Shown: in pieces, positions 7,288 through 8,448 of the stretch
Layout: the number at the start of each line of letters is the position of its first letter
Numbering within the stretch: the stretch's first letter is position 1
Assembly: GCA_030639555.1 (NCBI GenBank)
Contig: DAOWCM010000081.1
Coordinates: forward strand, 1 to 8,448
Reading direction: 5' to 3'
Source of the DNA: Candidatus Eiseniibacteriota bacterium
GTDB taxonomy: Bacteria > Joyebacterota > Joyebacteria > Joyebacterales > Joyebacteraceae
DNA length: 8,448 bases
Notes under the pieces: generated by a model
What the model saw: the letters and a program-made list of their open reading frames with translations, nothing else
What the model was told of the DNA's origin: nothing
Databases searched by the model: none
Program-made: the position numbers and the translations under genes

Positions 7288-7319
7288 GGAGCCCCAGATC
7301 TGGACAGACCCGGGGCTCC
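7288..7319 (-). terminator. GC-rich hairpin, possible terminator of the lipoprotein gene
   Basis: GGAGCCCC (7288-7295) and GGGGCTCC (7312-7319) are exact complements around a 16-base loop. It lies about 94 bases past the lipoprotein stop and about 70 bases before the receptor -35. No T-run follows on either strand, so it may be a weak or factor-assisted terminator, or just a stable mRNA end. Confidence 0.4.
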
Positions 7320-7413
7320 TGTGCAATGTTGTCGGCGACCGTGCTGCTGCTTGGCGGAGGGATGAGGATCTTCGTGGGCCCGCAACGCCGGCCGCCGATG
7401 TGGTTCGTGCTGC

Positions 7414-8325
7414 CTATTCCTCCGACTCCTCCTCGTCGCCTACCTCGTATGGCATGGCCCATATCAGGCAGTCGTCGGGGTACTCGGAGTCGTAGATCGA
7501 GTCGTGTGCCAGCGCCTGGACGCCTGCGCAGTGGACACCCTCGTGGGTCACTGTCCACGTTCCGACGAACGCGCCGCCGTCATACTGGAAGGGCGAGCGG
7601 TGGCCCCGCGTGTGCAGGAAGAGAATCGCATCCTCCGGCGGACCGGATACAGTGACCGTGACCTCTTCGCCGGTCTCGAAGTGCATGATCTCATCGGGTA
7701 CCGCCATGAGAACCGACGGATCAGTGATGGTGAAGTCGACCGTCGCGCTCTGCACGTGGATCCATTCGATGTCCATCGTAAGCGTCTCGACCGAGTTGGC
7801 AACGAGACCCGAGATGTCCGTCAGTGTCCAGCGGCCTCTGCGGTGACGATCTCTCTCGGCGCTCGCCAGCGACACGTGGTCGTCCCCCAGCGACACGTCG
7901 TCGTTCCGCTGGAAGACCGCGTACCTTACGCCCTCGTGGTGCATCGGCTTCTCATATTCGACCATGTTCTCGTCAATGATGTTGAGCGTGCCCCAGATCT
8001 CCTTGTAGATCGTGACCTCGGCGATGCCCTCTTCATGGTTGATGTAGACATCGCGAACGACGCGTCTCTCGGTCACCTCGCGCCAGAAGGTGAGCGGGTC
8101 GATGGGCTCACGCGAATCGGACCCGCCCGAGACCATGGACTCCGCGCCGTAGATCTCCGTCTCATCGAAGAAGCCGTGGTCCTCGATGAACTCGCGGAGT
8201 GCCTCCTCGTCGTCGAACTCGCCTATGTCCGACATCGTGATGGCGTCCCCGCAGCCGGTGAGGACGAACAGCCCGAGCGTCAGAAGCGCCACGGCGCTTG
8301 CTGGGACCGACATTCTCTTCCGCAT
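7414..8325 (-). CDS. Hypothetical acidic secreted lipoprotein
   Basis: I do not recognise a named family. The 303-aa product begins with a basic MRKR, a hydrophobic core (about residues 9-22) and lipobox LTGC, so Cys25 should be lipidated and the protein exported. The mature part is acidic and ends DEEESEE. Residues about 36-175 (a helical start, TFWREVTERRVVRDV, alternating strands, then RGRWTLTDISG) recall NTF2-like folds, by impression only. Residues about 195-303 look like a beta-sandwich (FETGEEVTVTVSGPP, GGAFVGTWTVTHEGVHCAGV), perhaps Ig-like. Cys266 and Cys286 are the only other cysteines and could form a disulfide. The ATG at 8325 has AGGAGG (8331-8336) 5 bases upstream. A 21-bp tandem duplication lies within the gene. 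No enzymatic motif is visible; a surface or envelope role is a guess. Confidence 0.8.
   Translation of the reverse strand: MRKRMSVPASAVALLTLGLFVLTGCGDAITMSDIGEFDDEEALREFIEDHGFFDETEIYGAESMVSGGSDSREPIDPLTFWREVTERRVVRDVYINHEEGIAEVTIYKEIWGTLNIIDENMVEYEKPMHHEGVRYAVFQRNDDVSLGDDHVSLASAERDRHRRGRWTLTDISGLVANSVETLTMDIEWIHVQSATVDFTITDPSVLMAVPDEIMHFETGEEVTVTVSGPPEDAILFLHTRGHRSPFQYDGGAFVGTWTVTHEGVHCAGVQALAHDSIYDSEYPDDCLIWAMPYEVGDEEESEE
7866..7907. repeat. Two-copy 21-bp tandem duplication inside the lipoprotein gene
   Basis: Units 7866-7886 and 7887-7907 share 19 of 21 bases; both begin CCAGCGACACGT. The length keeps the frame and encodes two adjacent heptapeptides, NDDVSLG and DDHVSLA (about residues 141-154). 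It looks like a recent in-frame slippage duplication between two predicted parts of the protein. Confidence 0.85.
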
Positions 8326-8378
8326 TCTCTCCTCCTGCTGTCCTTGAGTAGTACGCGTCTTCCCGTCGTCTCATTTGC

Positions 8379-8448
8379 TTAGAGGACGTCGGCCTCGAGT
8401 ATGTTCCCGGAGATACCAGTGCGCGCCGCCAGACCCGAGCGCCTCGGA
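8379..8448 (-). CDS. Possible C-terminal end of an unidentified upstream gene
   Basis: On the minus strand one frame is open from the window edge to TAA at 8381-8379. It encodes 22 residues ending GLAARTGISGNILEADVL, with mostly G or C in third positions, as in the other genes here. It would end 53 bases before the lipoprotein start and might share its transcript. A second minus frame is also open to TGA at 8373-8371, and the stretch is too short to decide. I cannot name the family. Confidence 0.3.
   Translation of the reverse strand, partial: PRRSGLAARTGISGNILEADVL

Larger units (their letters stand above)
7067..7413. other. 347-bp intergenic region: promoter, leader and hairpins, no gene
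   Basis: No convincing protein or RNA gene lies between the lipoprotein stop and the receptor start; open frames here lack start signals and family features. From right to left it holds a GC-rich hairpin (7288-7319), a perfect sigma70 promoter (7192-7220), and a leader of about 118 nt running to 7067. The leader contains a bulged GC-rich hairpin (7134-7162). I could not recognise any known riboswitch in the leader. Confidence 0.7.

Noticed and set aside
7185..7385. A small minus-strand gene of 66 codons in the intergenic region
   Set aside because: The frame overlaps the consensus promoter and the hairpin, has no convincing start signal, and gives a Ser/Arg/Cys-rich non-protein-like translation.
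7504..8382. Plus-strand open frame of about 290 codons opposite the lipoprotein gene
   Set aside because: The minus-strand gene has a lipobox, a strong Shine-Dalgarno and plausible composition; the plus frame is rich in Arg, His, Asp and Val, lacks a start signal, and looks like a shadow.

Overview
The window is a high-GC stretch in which every supported gene lies on the minus strand and is read from right to left. It encodes a complete TonB-dependent receptor, two predicted lipoproteins, and most of a tripartite RND efflux pump with its own TetR-family regulator. These parts need an outer membrane, so the host is a diderm bacterium. The receptor carries an N-terminal carboxypeptidase-regulatory-like domain, common in the FCB superphylum. 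The two promoters visible are of the ordinary sigma70 type (TTGACA, 17-base spacer, TATAAT-like), unlike the Bacteroidota consensus. I would guess a high-GC FCB-type or uncultured lineage, but the sequence does not fix the taxon.

Layout in transcription order: (1) 8379-8448, possibly the last codons of an unidentified upstream gene. (2) 7414-8325, an unrecognised acidic secreted lipoprotein. (3) 7067-7413, a gene-free interval with a GC-rich hairpin, a perfect-consensus sigma70 promoter and a leader of about 120 nt. (4) 4748-7066, the TonB-dependent receptor. (5) 4661-4711, two back-to-back perfect hairpins that probably end receptor transcription. (6) 4580-4617, a strong promoter with a near-perfect palindrome over its -10 and spacer. 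(7) 3893-4564, a TetR regulator of the CerR/CecR type. (8) 2460-3890, a TolC/NodT-type outer-membrane efflux lipoprotein. (9) 1195-2463, a membrane-fusion (periplasmic adaptor) protein. (10) 1-1198, the N-terminal 399 residues of the RND permease, which runs off the left edge.

Genes 7-10 form one tightly packed operon. The regulator stop and the outer-membrane gene start are 2 bases apart, and the next two junctions are 4-base GTGA and ATGA overlaps, which suggests translational coupling. The simplest model is an autoregulated efflux cassette. The TetR protein binds the palindrome in its own promoter until a ligand releases it, and pump, adaptor and outer-membrane channel are then made together. 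The receptor and the lipoprotein appear to be separate transcription units, and nothing in the sequence links them functionally to the pump.

I found no CRISPR array, tRNA, rRNA, insertion sequence or phage feature. No clear new molecular system is visible. The items most worth a second look are the unrecognised lipoprotein with its internal 21-bp tandem duplication, the two regulatory regions, and the hairpin pair.
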